The notes: a model not told the origin generated them from the sequence alone. A stretch of DNA of 17,527 bases from DAOUET01 sp034430155 (GCA_034430155.1 DAOUET010000051.1:1-17527), one strand, 5' to 3'. Positions 7,698 through 15,644 are shown, numbered from the stretch's first letter. A program made the numbers and translations.

Positions 7698-8465
7698 TTA
7701 CCCGAATCGACCGGTAATATAATCCTCGGTACGTTGGTCTTTCGGCTTGGTAAATATGGTCTTCCCTTCAGAGTACTCCACCAATTCTCCTTGAAGGAAG
7801 AAGGCGGTGTAATCCGCAATCCGCGAGGCTTGCTGGATAGAATGGGGGACTAACAGGATCGTATAACGTTTTTTCAATTCTTGTAATGTAGATTCTACCT
7901 TTCCGGTGGAAATTGGGTCAAGTCCGGAGGTCGGTTCATCCAGCAGGATCACCTCGGGCTCCAAGGCGAGCACCCGGGCGATACATAAACGTTGCTGTTG
8001 GCCACCAGACAGGGTGACGGCAGGATCGTCCAGCCGGTCGTAAACCTCATCCCATAAAGCAGCCTGGTGGAGGCTGCGCTCGACAGCTTCATCTAGCCTG
8101 GATCTACTGCTTTCGCCGGTTAATTCCAGCCCATATGTAAGGTTTTGGCGTATGCTCATAGGCAGTACGACCGGTCTGGCAAAAACAATTCCGACGCGAC
8201 GTCGTAAAGCGATCACGTCTATCTTGGGATCGAGGATGTTTTTACCATCCAGAAGAACACGTCCCTTCAATTCCGTGACATCGGCCAGATCGTTCAAGCG
8301 ATTAATGGTTCTCAGCAACGTGGACTTCCCCCCACCTGCTGGCCCAAACGCAACTGTGATGGCGTTTTCCGGAACAACCATATTGATATCTCTAAGAGAC
8401 TCGGTGCCATCGGAATACTTGACCGATAAGTTCTCGATAATAATCTTGTTGTGTGAATTATTCAT
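7698..8465 (-). CDS. pstB: Atypical PstB-like phosphate ABC transporter ATPase
   Basis: ATP-binding subunit of the Pst importer by family, 255 aa and the usual length. Walker A GPAGGGKST (41-49), ABC signature LSGGQQQRLCIARVLA (152-167), Walker B VILLDEPTSGLD with Glu177, and H-loop His208 are all present, so ATP binding and hydrolysis look possible. Odd points: the Q-loop, normally VFQRP, reads VFARP with Ala96, and the H-loop reads VPHSIQQA where VTHNMQQA is usual. It lacks a neighbouring intact pstC or pstA: the 80 bases upstream carry decayed ends of pstA and pstS. The gene sits between phoB and phoR on one strand. It may serve a Pst permease encoded elsewhere, or act in PhoR signalling. 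No clear ribosome binding site precedes the ATG. Confidence 0.88.
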   Translation of the reverse strand: MNNSHNKIIIENLSVKYSDGTESLRDINMVVPENAITVAFGPAGGGKSTLLRTINRLNDLADVTELKGRVLLDGKNILDPKIDVIALRRRVGIVFARPVVLPMSIRQNLTYGLELTGESSRSRLDEAVERSLHQAALWDEVYDRLDDPAVTLSGGQQQRLCIARVLALEPEVILLDEPTSGLDPISTGKVESTLQELKKRYTILLVPHSIQQASRIADYTAFFLQGELVEYSEGKTIFTKPKDQRTEDYITGRFG

Positions 8466-8483
8466 GGGATCAGCCGAAGTAGA

Positions 8484-8535
8484 TTACCATTGGAGGCGCG
8501 CCCGTGCCCGGGAACTGATCGATAACTCGAATATG
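8484..8535 (-). pseudogene. pstA: Last codons of a deleted pstA
   Basis: In the frame ending with TAA at 8484-8486 the reverse strand reads FELSISSRARARLQW then stop. A tail of R-A-R repeats followed by L-x-W and a stop is the usual end of PstA permeases (SRARRRLRW type), and the position just before pstB is where pstA ends in pstSCAB operons. Only about 17 codons survive, with no start. Because the match is so short this is a moderate call, supported by the adjoining pstS remnant. Confidence 0.5.
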
Positions 8536-8712
8536 TCATTGATTAGATGTTTTCAGGGTTACAAAACCCAACCCGGTGACGATTTTTTGGGCTTCGGGAG
8601 ACATGATCCAATCCAAGTATTCTTTGAATGCACTGTTGGTTCACCATTCGTATACATGTAAGAATCGCAAGCAATAGGGTGCTCGCCATGGTTGACGCTT
8701 TCAGATCGAAAG
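8536..8712 (-). pseudogene. pstS: 3' remnant of a second pstS, frameshifted
   Basis: The reverse strand reads HPIACDSYMYTNGEPT, and after a one-base deletion (near 8640) continues in the next frame as FKEYLDWIMSPEAQKIV and GFVTLKTSNQ then stop. YPI-R-x-x-YMYT-G-P-T-G, then FKEYLDWIMSPEAQKIV, is the C-terminal signature of PstS, and AFKEYLDW needs just one inserted G to join the two parts. The first 85 percent of the protein is absent: the fragment begins directly after the phoB stop (8713-8715). It is immediately followed by the pstA tail, so the deletion removed the middle, including pstC. The working pstS is at 485-1699. Confidence 0.78.
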
Positions 8713-9417
8713 TCAACCTTCAAAACGATAACCAGCTCCACGGACAGTGACGATACGGGCAGGCTGAGCCGGGTCATTTTCAATTTTTTCTCTTAACCAA
8801 CGGACATGTACGTCAACTGTGCGGCTGCCTCCGCTGAAATCCCAACCCCAAACCCTCTCCAGAATCAAATCACGAGTTAACATCTGGCCGCGATGCCTTG
8901 CTAAAAAAAGAAGAAGATCGTATTCTTTAGGTTTTAAAGGTAAGGCCTCTTCATCTAAACGCACCTCACGCCTTTTTAAATCGATTACCAAGTCGCCGAA
9001 GACCAGTAACTCTTTTGGTTGCGAAGCTTGGGTATCAAATTCCTCCTTGATCAGGCGAATACGCCGTAACTGAGCCTTTACTCGGGCGAGGAACTCACGC
9101 ATGCTAAATGGTTTGGTGAGATAATCATCTGCGCCCATTTCTAATCCAATGACCCGATCTATCTCATCATCCCGGGCAGTCAGCATCAGGATGGGGACGT
9201 TCATTTCCTGGCGCAATATCCGGCAAACCTCGAAGCCATCCAGGATCGGCAGCATAATATCCAGGACGATCAGGTCCGGCTTGATCCGGCGAGCGGTATC
9301 GATGGCCGCTTGACCATCGCCTACCGCTTCAACCGCGTATCCCTGCCGGGTGAGGTTGTAAGCCAGTGCTTCCAGGAGGGAGATCTCGTCCTCAACGATT
9401 AATATTTTTTCAGGCAT
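8713..9417 (-). CDS. phoB: PhoB-like OmpR-family response regulator
   Basis: DNA-binding response regulator, 234 aa from the ATG at 9417 (MPEKILIVEDE). A frame extending to 9486 would add 23 residues unlike the family. Receiver domain at 1-118: acidic EDE 9-11, phospho-acceptor Asp53 in VLDIMLP, Thr80, Lys102 in KPFS. Winged-helix DNA-binding domain at about 135-232 has LKPKEYDLLLFLARHRGQ, SRTVDVHVRWLREKIE and ends TVRGAGYRFEG, the typical PhoB/RegX3 end. Paired with phoR downstream of pstB, it is likely to bind the 11-bp repeats before pstS. A plausible promoter lies at 9504-9509, giving an 80-base leader; the ribosome binding site is weak. Confidence 0.95.
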   Translation of the reverse strand: MPEKILIVEDEISLLEALAYNLTRQGYAVEAVGDGQAAIDTARRIKPDLIVLDIMLPILDGFEVCRILRQEMNVPILMLTARDDEIDRVIGLEMGADDYLTKPFSMREFLARVKAQLRRIRLIKEEFDTQASQPKELLVFGDLVIDLKRREVRLDEEALPLKPKEYDLLLFLARHRGQMLTRDLILERVWGWDFSGGSRTVDVHVRWLREKIENDPAQPARIVTVRGAGYRFEG

Positions 9418-9503
9418 AAGGCGATATATCCAGTAATCAGAAGATAATGGGGTTGAACAACCCAATATCAAATAGAGAAACTTCAAGAGTTAGGTGCGTG
9501 AAT

Positions 9504-9509
9504 ATTATA
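9504..9509 (-). promoter_or_regulatory. Candidate -10 element for phoB
   Basis: The reverse complement is TATAAT, 87 bases from the phoB ATG. No good -35 lies 16-18 bases upstream, which would fit an activated promoter. I looked for 11-bp spaced Pho half-sites next to it and saw none. Confidence 0.4.
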
Positions 9510-9813
9510 TCCTTTCATCCGGAAATCGAGCGATCGATGAGGGGAGTAATTAGCAGGTTTCAGGTTCCACAGCTGGATCGTGGGGGGTGTAACACAGTGC
9601 TGGTTAGGCAGCCATCCAGCACCTCCAAAACAATGCCTCCGAATAAGGATCAAGAACATTTGAAGGGCTGACCATCCCAAACGGAAAGCCTGGCAGCTCT
9701 CGAAACCAGGCAAGTTAAGGATTGGTAATAATTAAAACCGCTGACTTTTCGGATGGTTTCCCCAGCTTTCAAATATAATAACTCGATCACACTTATTTAT
9801 TTGAAAATCCAAC
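9510..9813. other. Intergenic region between divergent phoB and the GGDEF-EAL gene
   Basis: About 300 bases. Two small hairpins can be drawn: GTGCTGG (9597-9603) / CCAGCAC (9616-9622), and GCCTGG / CCAGGC near 9688-9711. Neither is followed by a T-run. No gene, RNA or riboswitch motif is recognisable. Confidence 0.45.
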
Positions 9814-9852
9814 TATAATTGTTATTGATACGGGTATCCATCCGCAGGATGG
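9814..9852 (+). promoter_or_regulatory. Candidate promoter and leader hairpin of the GGDEF-EAL gene
   Basis: TATAAT at 9814-9819 with a poor -35. In the leader CCATCC (9838-9843) / GGATGG (9847-9852) form a hairpin, while CCGCA (9842-9846) could pair instead with TGCGG (9860-9864). The two pairings exclude each other. The ATG at 9895 is preceded by GGGGA. Confidence 0.4.
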
Positions 9853-9894
9853 GGACTCTATGCGGCAAGTAGTGGTGGTAAATTTGGGGATCAT

Positions 9895-12573
9895 ATGAAT
9901 AAAGAAACCATCCTGGTTGTTGATGATAATCGCCAGACCGCCCATCTTTTAGCTCAAACCCTGCTGCCAAGCTTAGGATATGATACGCTGGTCGCTTACG
10001 ATGGCGAATCCGCCCTTGAGATCGTCGAGAGCCGCCAGGTATCCCTGATGCTGTTAGATTTACAGCTGCCCAATATCAGTGGCTTAGAGGTTATCAAGCG
10101 GCTCTCCCATAACGGTCACACCCTGCCGATCATTCTGGCGACCGCCCATGGCTCCGAGAAAGCTGCTGCCGAAGCATTCAGGATGGGGGTGAAAGATTAT
10201 TTGGTCAAGCCGCTTGACGGTGAAGTGCTCGAAAACGCCATCCAGCGCGCCCTTACCGACTCTCGCATTGGACGGGAAAAAAACCTTTATACCAGCCAAT
10301 TGAAGGAGCAGGTCACCTGGTTGAGGGTGTTATCCAAAGTCGGTCAAAGCCTGACCTCATCTTTAGATCTGGATGTGGTTTTACGCCGCATCGTAGAAGC
10401 CAGTGTAAATCTAACCAACGCTGAAGAGGGTTTTCTAGCCCTGCTGGACGAAGGTGAAAGCCAGCTCTACCTGCGAGCTGTCAAAAATATGGACCAAGAA
10501 ATGATCGAGACCACTCGTCTGCCTGTGGAGGACTCGATGTTAGGCGCGGTGATGAACACAGGCTTACCCCTGCGAAGTTCCCGGCCCAGCAGCGGAACGC
10601 CGATCAAGGTCAATACCGGTTTATTAGTCCACAGTCTGGTCTACATGCCGATCATTTCGAAGGGCAATTCTCTGGGAGTGCTGGCAGTTGTGAACCGTAC
10701 CAAGGAGCGCGAATTCAAAAAGATTGATGAAGCCCTGCTGGCCTCCCTGGCCGATTACGCCTCAGTGGCGATCGAAAATGCCAGCCTTTTCGAGCACGCC
10801 CAAAAAGAATTGGAAGAGCGCAAACGACTGGAAGCTGCGATGAGAGAAAGCGAACAGCGTTATGCCCTGGCCGTTCAAGGGGCCAATGATGGCCTGTGGG
10901 ATTGGGACCTGCGAAGCAATCAGGTTTATTATTCACCCCGCTGGAAATCTATACTCGGTTATAAAAATGTTGAAATCGGCTCAAGCCCGAGCGAGTGGTT
11001 AAACCGAGTGTACCCGGAGGACCTGGAACAGCTCAAAATGGATCTATCCGCCCATCTGCGTGGATTGACCTCAAACTTCGAAAACGAGCACCGCATTCGC
11101 CACGCTGACGGTAAATTCCGCTGGGTACTCAGCCGTGGGTTGGCGGTGTGGGATCCAAACCGAAATGCCACCCGCATGGCTGGTTCCTTGACCGATATCG
11201 CCGATAGGAAGGCAGCCGAACAGAAATTCATCCATGACGCCCTTCACGACGCCCTCACCGGTCTGCCCAACCGCACCTTGTTCATGGATCGCCTCAAACA
11301 GGCTTTAGAGCGCGCCAAACGTCGTAAAGAATACATTTTCGCGGTGCTCTTCCTGGACCTCGACCGTTTCAAGGACGTAAACGACAGCCTGGGACACATG
11401 GTGGGCGACCAGCTGCTGATCGCCATTGCCCAGCGCCTGAAATCAGGCTTGCGCAGCGTCGATACCGTGGCGCGCTTGGGCGGGGACGAGTTCGTCATCC
11501 TGTTAGAAGATATCAACGCCATCAGCAACGCCACCCGAATTGCCGACTGGGTGCTTGGAGAGCTGACCTCCTCCTTCATGTTCGACGGGCATGAGGTGTT
11601 CATCTCTACCAGTATTGGCATCGTCCTAAGCCTAACGGGCTACAGAGAGCCAGAAGAAGTGCTACGCGATGCCGATATCGCCATGTACAACGCTAAGGCA
11701 AAGGGCAAGAGCCGCTACGAAATCTTCGACCCCGCAATGCGACAAAATATTATCAAGCGTTTGCAACTAGAGGGAGAACTTCGCCAGGCGCTCGAACGCG
11801 AAGAATTACGCCTGCACTTCCAGCCAATCGTTTCGCTGTTCAACGGTCACTTAGTAGGCTTTGAAGCCCTGGTGCGCTGGCAGCACCCGCAGCGCGACCT
11901 GTTACCGCCGGCGGAATTCCTGCCCCTGGCAGAAGAAAGCGGGTCGATCATCGCCATCGACCGGTGGGTGTTGCAGGCTGCCTGCCATCAAATGAAACAG
12001 TGGCAGCAGCGCTTCATGACAGAACCACCTTTGAGTATCAGCGTAAACCTTTCTGGTAAGCACTTCATGCAGCTTGACCTGGTCGATTACATCAAGCAGG
12101 TGCTCAAGGACACTGGACTGGAACCAAGCAGCTTGAAACTAGAGATTACCGAAAACACTATCCTGGAAAACAACGAAATCACCTTTGAGATTCTAAGAAA
12201 ACTGCAAAGCTTGGGGATTGATATTCAAATCGACGATTTCGGCATCGGCTATTCGTCCCTGAGTTACCTATCTAATTTCCCGATCAACGCACTGAAAATC
12301 GATCGCTCGTTCATCGGCAAGATCGCTGACGATTCCAACCATCTCAAGATCGTCCAGGCGATTGTGATGCTGACGCGCCGTTTAAAGGTGGGCCTGATCG
12401 CTGAAGGGGTGGAGACCGAAGGCCAGCTGGCCAAGCTGCGAGCGCTCGGTTGCGATTTTGGGCAAGGATACCTGGTTTCGAAGCCACTGGATAACCAGCA
12501 GATAGAGGCGCTTTTAAATGAAGGGTCTGAAAGCGATTACGTATTTTCCCGCTGGAAGAATCTCTGGCAGTGA
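9895..12573 (+). CDS. Hybrid response regulator with GAF, PAS, GGDEF and EAL domains
   Basis: Cytoplasmic cyclic di-GMP enzyme of 892 aa with no membrane segment. REC (1-120): Asp9-Asp11 region, phospho-acceptor Asp55, Lys105. GAF at about 147-300 and PAS at about 325-445 are likely ligand sensors. GGDEF at about 450-615 has its catalytic GGDEF intact (529-533), with RSVD five residues before it, the inhibitory I-site for product. EAL at about 625-880 begins EALVRW at 657 and keeps NLSGKHF, LEITEN, the DDFG motif and AEGVET, so phosphodiesterase activity looks possible too. Which activity dominates cannot be read from sequence. No partner kinase is nearby. It is divergent from phoB and followed by a strong terminator, so it is a single-gene unit. 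The start has GGGGA five bases before it. Confidence 0.95.
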   Translation: MNKETILVVDDNRQTAHLLAQTLLPSLGYDTLVAYDGESALEIVESRQVSLMLLDLQLPNISGLEVIKRLSHNGHTLPIILATAHGSEKAAAEAFRMGVKDYLVKPLDGEVLENAIQRALTDSRIGREKNLYTSQLKEQVTWLRVLSKVGQSLTSSLDLDVVLRRIVEASVNLTNAEEGFLALLDEGESQLYLRAVKNMDQEMIETTRLPVEDSMLGAVMNTGLPLRSSRPSSGTPIKVNTGLLVHSLVYMPIISKGNSLGVLAVVNRTKEREFKKIDEALLASLADYASVAIENASLFEHAQKELEERKRLEAAMRESEQRYALAVQGANDGLWDWDLRSNQVYYSPRWKSILGYKNVEIGSSPSEWLNRVYPEDLEQLKMDLSAHLRGLTSNFENEHRIRHADGKFRWVLSRGLAVWDPNRNATRMAGSLTDIADRKAAEQKFIHDALHDALTGLPNRTLFMDRLKQALERAKRRKEYIFAVLFLDLDRFKDVNDSLGHMVGDQLLIAIAQRLKSGLRSVDTVARLGGDEFVILLEDINAISNATRIADWVLGELTSSFMFDGHEVFISTSIGIVLSLTGYREPEEVLRDADIAMYNAKAKGKSRYEIFDPAMRQNIIKRLQLEGELRQALEREELRLHFQPIVSLFNGHLVGFEALVRWQHPQRDLLPPAEFLPLAEESGSIIAIDRWVLQAACHQMKQWQQRFMTEPPLSISVNLSGKHFMQLDLVDYIKQVLKDTGLEPSSLKLEITENTILENNEITFEILRKLQSLGIDIQIDDFGIGYSSLSYLSNFPINALKIDRSFIGKIADDSNHLKIVQAIVMLTRRLKVGLIAEGVETEGQLAKLRALGCDFGQGYLVSKPLDNQQIEALLNEGSESDYVFSRWKNLWQ

Positions 12574-12700
12574 TCAGGTCATAGCAGAGAAGATTCAATT
12601 TCCAATCGAATGCAAACAGACCCGCCAGGCATACTCACTTAAGTCTGTGCCCGGATCAGCGATTCTTCTTCGAATCTATTTCAGATAGTAAGATAGTTCT

Positions 12701-12733
12701 TCCTTCCGTCATCTACTCGGAAGGATTTTTTTT
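12701..12733 (+). terminator. Rho-independent terminator after the GGDEF-EAL gene
   Basis: Arms TCCTTCCG (12701-12708) and CGGAAGGA (12718-12725), a 9-base loop, then eight consecutive T (12726-12733). It ends the unit at 9895-12573. Confidence 0.9.
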
Positions 12734-12858
12734 GAAGCCGGGGTTTTCGACGATCCTTGACCGAGGAAAAACCCGCTATTACTTGTTCCTGCAGACGATT
12801 CGTCAGGTCACACGGTAGGCTCATGACAAATTTCACCAGCAAGAGTGACAATCTCTAC

Positions 12859-12887
12859 TTGGAAGTTGCAGCCCGGCAGACTAAAAT
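12859..12887 (+). promoter_or_regulatory. Candidate sigma-70-type promoter of the CO dehydrogenase operon
   Basis: TTGGAA (12859-12864), an exactly 17-base spacer, and TAAAAT (12882-12887) give a promoter with an expected start near 12894, about 130 bases before cooF. Between the terminator at 12733 and this point nothing else is recognisable. Confidence 0.5.
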
Positions 12888-12893
12888 AATATA

Positions 12894-13022
12894 GGGGATA
12901 TAAAAAGCGTGGGCTGGTGCAGCCGCTAAGCAGCTGAAGGGAAGGAGGTGTCGCAGGAATAAACCGGTATGAATTTCAGATAGATCGCTGTAAAACCTAG
13001 CAATCAGAAGGAGGCAACCTGT
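12894..13022 (+). promoter_or_regulatory. cooF leader region with unused strong SD
   Basis: The leader has GGCTG-GTG-CAGCC (12913-12925), then a perfect Shine-Dalgarno AAGGAGGTG (12942-12950) with no good start codon at the right distance. The next ATG, 12969, gives only MNFR-stop. The true cooF ribosome binding site is AGAAGGAGG, just before 13023. Confidence 0.35.
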
Positions 13023-13658
13023 ATGAAGACTGTCTTCGTTCATCCAGAACGTTGCATAGGATGTAAACAGTGCGAGAGCGCCTGTGCGGTCGCTCACTCC
13101 CAAACAAAAAGCCTCTTCTGGGCTGTATTCGAAAGTCCTGCCCCCAAACAACGCATCCACGCCGAAGCCGGTCTGGCCCTCAACACCGCTTTCCCAAATA
13201 AATGCCGCCATTGCAATCCGGCGCCATGCCTGCTGACCTGCCCAACCGGCGCTATCCAACGAGCGAGTGATTACCCCGACATCGTTGTGATCGAAGCGCG
13301 CAAATGCATCGCCTGTGGTATGTGCGCCATGGTATGCCCGTTCGACGTGATCACCTTTTATCCCTCTGCTGCCGCACCTGAAAAAGCGACCGTGGCGATT
13401 AAATGCGACCACTGCATCGAACGGCAGCGAGAGAGCATGATCCCAGCTTGTGTGGAGGCTTGTAAAGTATCAGCCCTGCAGTTCGGAGAGATCAATGAAC
13501 TTGTGAAGAGCGCACGCACGCGCTTCTCCCAGGCAGTATCGTCTGCGGTCGCCCAGGTAAGTCCAGAGCTCACTGCGCTGCCTGCTAATTATGAGGCCTG
13601 GCGTGGTTGGGGAGCCGCGGTCAGCCATCTGAACGCCGATGGTGAGAAAGGAGCATAA
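13023..13658 (+). CDS. cooF: CooF-type ferredoxin-like electron carrier
   Basis: Iron-sulfur protein of 211 aa that carries electrons between CO dehydrogenase and an acceptor. It has sixteen cysteines in four groups: CIGCKQCESAC (11, 14, 17, 21), CRHC...CLLTC (61, 64, 69, 73), CIACGMCAMVC (95, 98, 101, 105) and CDHC with CVEAC (128, 131, 143, 147). This is the four-[4Fe-4S] arrangement of the CooF/HycB/DmsB group. The start is supported by AGAAGGAGG. The stop is three bases from the cooS start, so the two are cotranscribed and probably form the electron-transfer pair. The acceptor is not fixed by sequence; the oxidoreductase at 16001 is the local candidate. A 185-codon frame on the other strand is a shadow. 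Confidence 0.93.
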   Translation: MKTVFVHPERCIGCKQCESACAVAHSQTKSLFWAVFESPAPKQRIHAEAGLALNTAFPNKCRHCNPAPCLLTCPTGAIQRASDYPDIVVIEARKCIACGMCAMVCPFDVITFYPSAAAPEKATVAIKCDHCIERQRESMIPACVEACKVSALQFGEINELVKSARTRFSQAVSSAVAQVSPELTALPANYEAWRGWGAAVSHLNADGEKGA

Positions 13659-13661
13659 ACC

Positions 13662-15602
13662 ATGTCAACTACCTTTGGAAAGAATGGATATAAAACTAAG
13701 AGCATACATAGCGATACCCGGTCTATGTTAGAGATCGCCCAACGCGAAGGTATCGAAACCGTATGGGATCGACTTGAAAAACAGCAACCCCAATGCGGTT
13801 ACTGCAATCTGGGCACCAGCTGCCGCATTTGCGCCATGGGACCCTGCCGGGTTGATCCATTTGGCGATGGACCCCAAAAAGGCGTCTGCGGGGCTGATGC
13901 GGATATCATCGTGGCCCGCAACCTGGCGCGCATGATCGCCGCCGGGGCTTCCACCCACTCCGATCACGGGCGTGACATCCTCGAAACCCTGCATCTGGTG
14001 GGGGAAGGTAAAACGGATGTCTATAAGATCAGCGAGCCAGAGAAACTCAAAGCATTGGCCAAGGAATATGGGGTAGAACTCGACGGGAAAAGCGACCAGG
14101 AACTGGCCAAAGCATTAGCCTGGGAGATAATGGAAGACTATGGCATGCGCCGGGAGAAGCTGCCCCTGGCAGGCCGGGCGCCAGGTGTGCGCCAGGAGAT
14201 CTGGGAGAAGACCGCGACTTACCCGCGCGGCATCGATCGTGAGAACGTAGAAGCCATGCACCGCACCCATATGGGCGTGGATAACGATTGGGTTAACATC
14301 CTGCTGCACGCCGTGCGCACCAGCCTGAGCGATGGCTGGGGTGGCTCGATGGTCGCTACCGAGCTATCAGATGTGCTCTTTGGTCTGCCTGAACCCGTGA
14401 CCTCCATCATGAACCTGGGGGTACTCAAAAAGGACCAGGTGAACCTCATCTTGCACGGGCATAACCCCATGCTATCGGAGGTGATTGTAGCAGCCTCACA
14501 GGATCCGGATTTGCTGGCGCTGGCTAAAGAAAAGGGCGCGACCGGGATAAACCTGGCTGGGTTGTGTTGCACCGGCAACGAGGTACTGATGCGCAAAGGC
14601 ATCCCCATGGCTGGCAATCACTTGATGCAGGAACTGGCCATCATCACCGGCGCAGTGGAATTAATGGTGGTAGATTACCAGTGCATCATGCCAGCGGTAA
14701 CCACAACCGCCAAATGCTACCATACCAAAGTGGTCAGCACCTTCGATAAAGCCAAATTCCCTGGTGCAGAACACATCAGCTTCGACCCGCAGCGTGGGTT
14801 GGAGATCGGCAAACAGATTGTGCGGATGGCGGTGGAAAACTACGCCAAGCGCGTGCCCGAGCGCGTGCACATCCCGGTGGAACCCACCCCTGTGATGGTC
14901 GGGTTCTCAGTGGAAGCCATCCTTAAAGCCCTGGGAGGTTCCCCACAGCCCCTGGTAGATGCCATTGTGCAGGGAAGCATCCGAGGAGCAGTAGGCGTAG
15001 TGGGCTGCAACAATCCAAAGATCAAACAAGACTTGGGCCACACCGAATTGACCAAACGTCTGATCGAAAACGACATCCTGGTGGTGGTTACCGGTTGCGC
15101 GGCAGTAGCCGACGGGAAAGCTGGTTTGATGACTCCAGAGGCAGCCGACCTGGCTGGCCCAGGATTGAGCGCAGTGTGCAAATCTTTGGGCATCCCGCCA
15201 GTGCTGCACATGGGCAGCTGTGTGGATAACTCTCGCATACTGGTGCTGGCGGCAGCTCTAGCCAACCACCTGGGGGTGGATATCAGCGCTTTACCGCTGG
15301 CGGGAGCGGCGCCTGAATGGTACTCTGAGAAAGCGGTATCGATCGGCACTTATGTAGTAGCCTCAGGGATTTACACGGTTTTAGGGATAGCGCCACCGGT
15401 CTTTGGCAGCCCCAACATCGTCAACTTACTTACCAAGGGATTGGATGATGTTTTAGGCGCTACTTTCGCGGTGGAACCCGACCCGAACCGGGCAGCAGTC
15501 TTGATCCGGCGACATATCGAGGGTAAGCGGGCAGGTTTGGGGATTAGCGCTATCGATCCAGAGAGCATCCTCATGCCCGAAGCTGAACTAGCGCTGGCCT
15601 AG
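13662..15602 (+). CDS. cooS: Anaerobic carbon monoxide dehydrogenase, catalytic subunit CooS
   Basis: Nickel-iron CO dehydrogenase, oxidising CO with water to CO2 plus two electrons; 646 aa, normal length. Metal ligands are visible: B-cluster C54, C57, C62 and C76; acid-base histidines H99 and H102; C-cluster residues H267 (LHGHNP), C302/C303 (GLCCTGNE), C341 (DYQCIMP), C449 (VVGCNNP), C479 (VTGCAAVADGK), C520 (HMGSCVDNSR), and Lys557 in SEKAV. The D-cluster region reads C45-G-Y-C48, a CX2C motif, with Ser53 where the second D-cluster cysteine of the Carboxydothermus enzyme lies. That suggests a [2Fe-2S] D-cluster as in Desulfovibrio vulgaris CODH. No acetyl-CoA synthase gene and no cooC nickel ATPase are in the window. 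GAAAGGAG lies nine bases before the start. Confidence 0.96.
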   Translation: MSTTFGKNGYKTKSIHSDTRSMLEIAQREGIETVWDRLEKQQPQCGYCNLGTSCRICAMGPCRVDPFGDGPQKGVCGADADIIVARNLARMIAAGASTHSDHGRDILETLHLVGEGKTDVYKISEPEKLKALAKEYGVELDGKSDQELAKALAWEIMEDYGMRREKLPLAGRAPGVRQEIWEKTATYPRGIDRENVEAMHRTHMGVDNDWVNILLHAVRTSLSDGWGGSMVATELSDVLFGLPEPVTSIMNLGVLKKDQVNLILHGHNPMLSEVIVAASQDPDLLALAKEKGATGINLAGLCCTGNEVLMRKGIPMAGNHLMQELAIITGAVELMVVDYQCIMPAVTTTAKCYHTKVVSTFDKAKFPGAEHISFDPQRGLEIGKQIVRMAVENYAKRVPERVHIPVEPTPVMVGFSVEAILKALGGSPQPLVDAIVQGSIRGAVGVVGCNNPKIKQDLGHTELTKRLIENDILVVVTGCAAVADGKAGLMTPEAADLAGPGLSAVCKSLGIPPVLHMGSCVDNSRILVLAAALANHLGVDISALPLAGAAPEWYSEKAVSIGTYVVASGIYTVLGIAPPVFGSPNIVNLLTKGLDDVLGATFAVEPDPNRAAVLIRRHIEGKRAGLGISAIDPESILMPEAELALA

Positions 15603-15644
15603 ACCGATACTAGAACCTTATCATCACCTTTGCCCTCATAAGAA

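Noticed and set aside
7673..7819. N-terminal extension of the PhoR frame
   Set aside because: Would overlap the end of pstB by 121 bases and adds 49 residues before the first membrane helix that do not fit the family.
8152..8661. Plus-strand frame of 169 codons opposite pstB and the pst remnants
   Set aside because: Antisense of the ABC ATPase and of the PstS tail; no family features.
9597..9622. GTTAGGC in the phoB upstream region as a second attC
   Set aside because: No matching RYYYAAC partner and no inner boxes at the right place; chance 7-mer.
9838..9894. Cyclic di-GMP riboswitch before the GGDEF-EAL gene
   Set aside because: Some GGGAC- and GGCAAG-like pieces, but the conserved GEMM order and tetraloop receptor are not there.
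12855..13412. Minus-strand frame of 185 codons opposite cooF
   Set aside because: Covers the cysteine-motif codons of cooF, which is beyond doubt the coding strand, and spans its promoter.
14840..15349. Minus-strand frame of 169 codons within cooS
   Set aside because: Antisense to conserved metal-ligand codons; composition rich in Ser, Pro, Thr as typical for a shadow frame.
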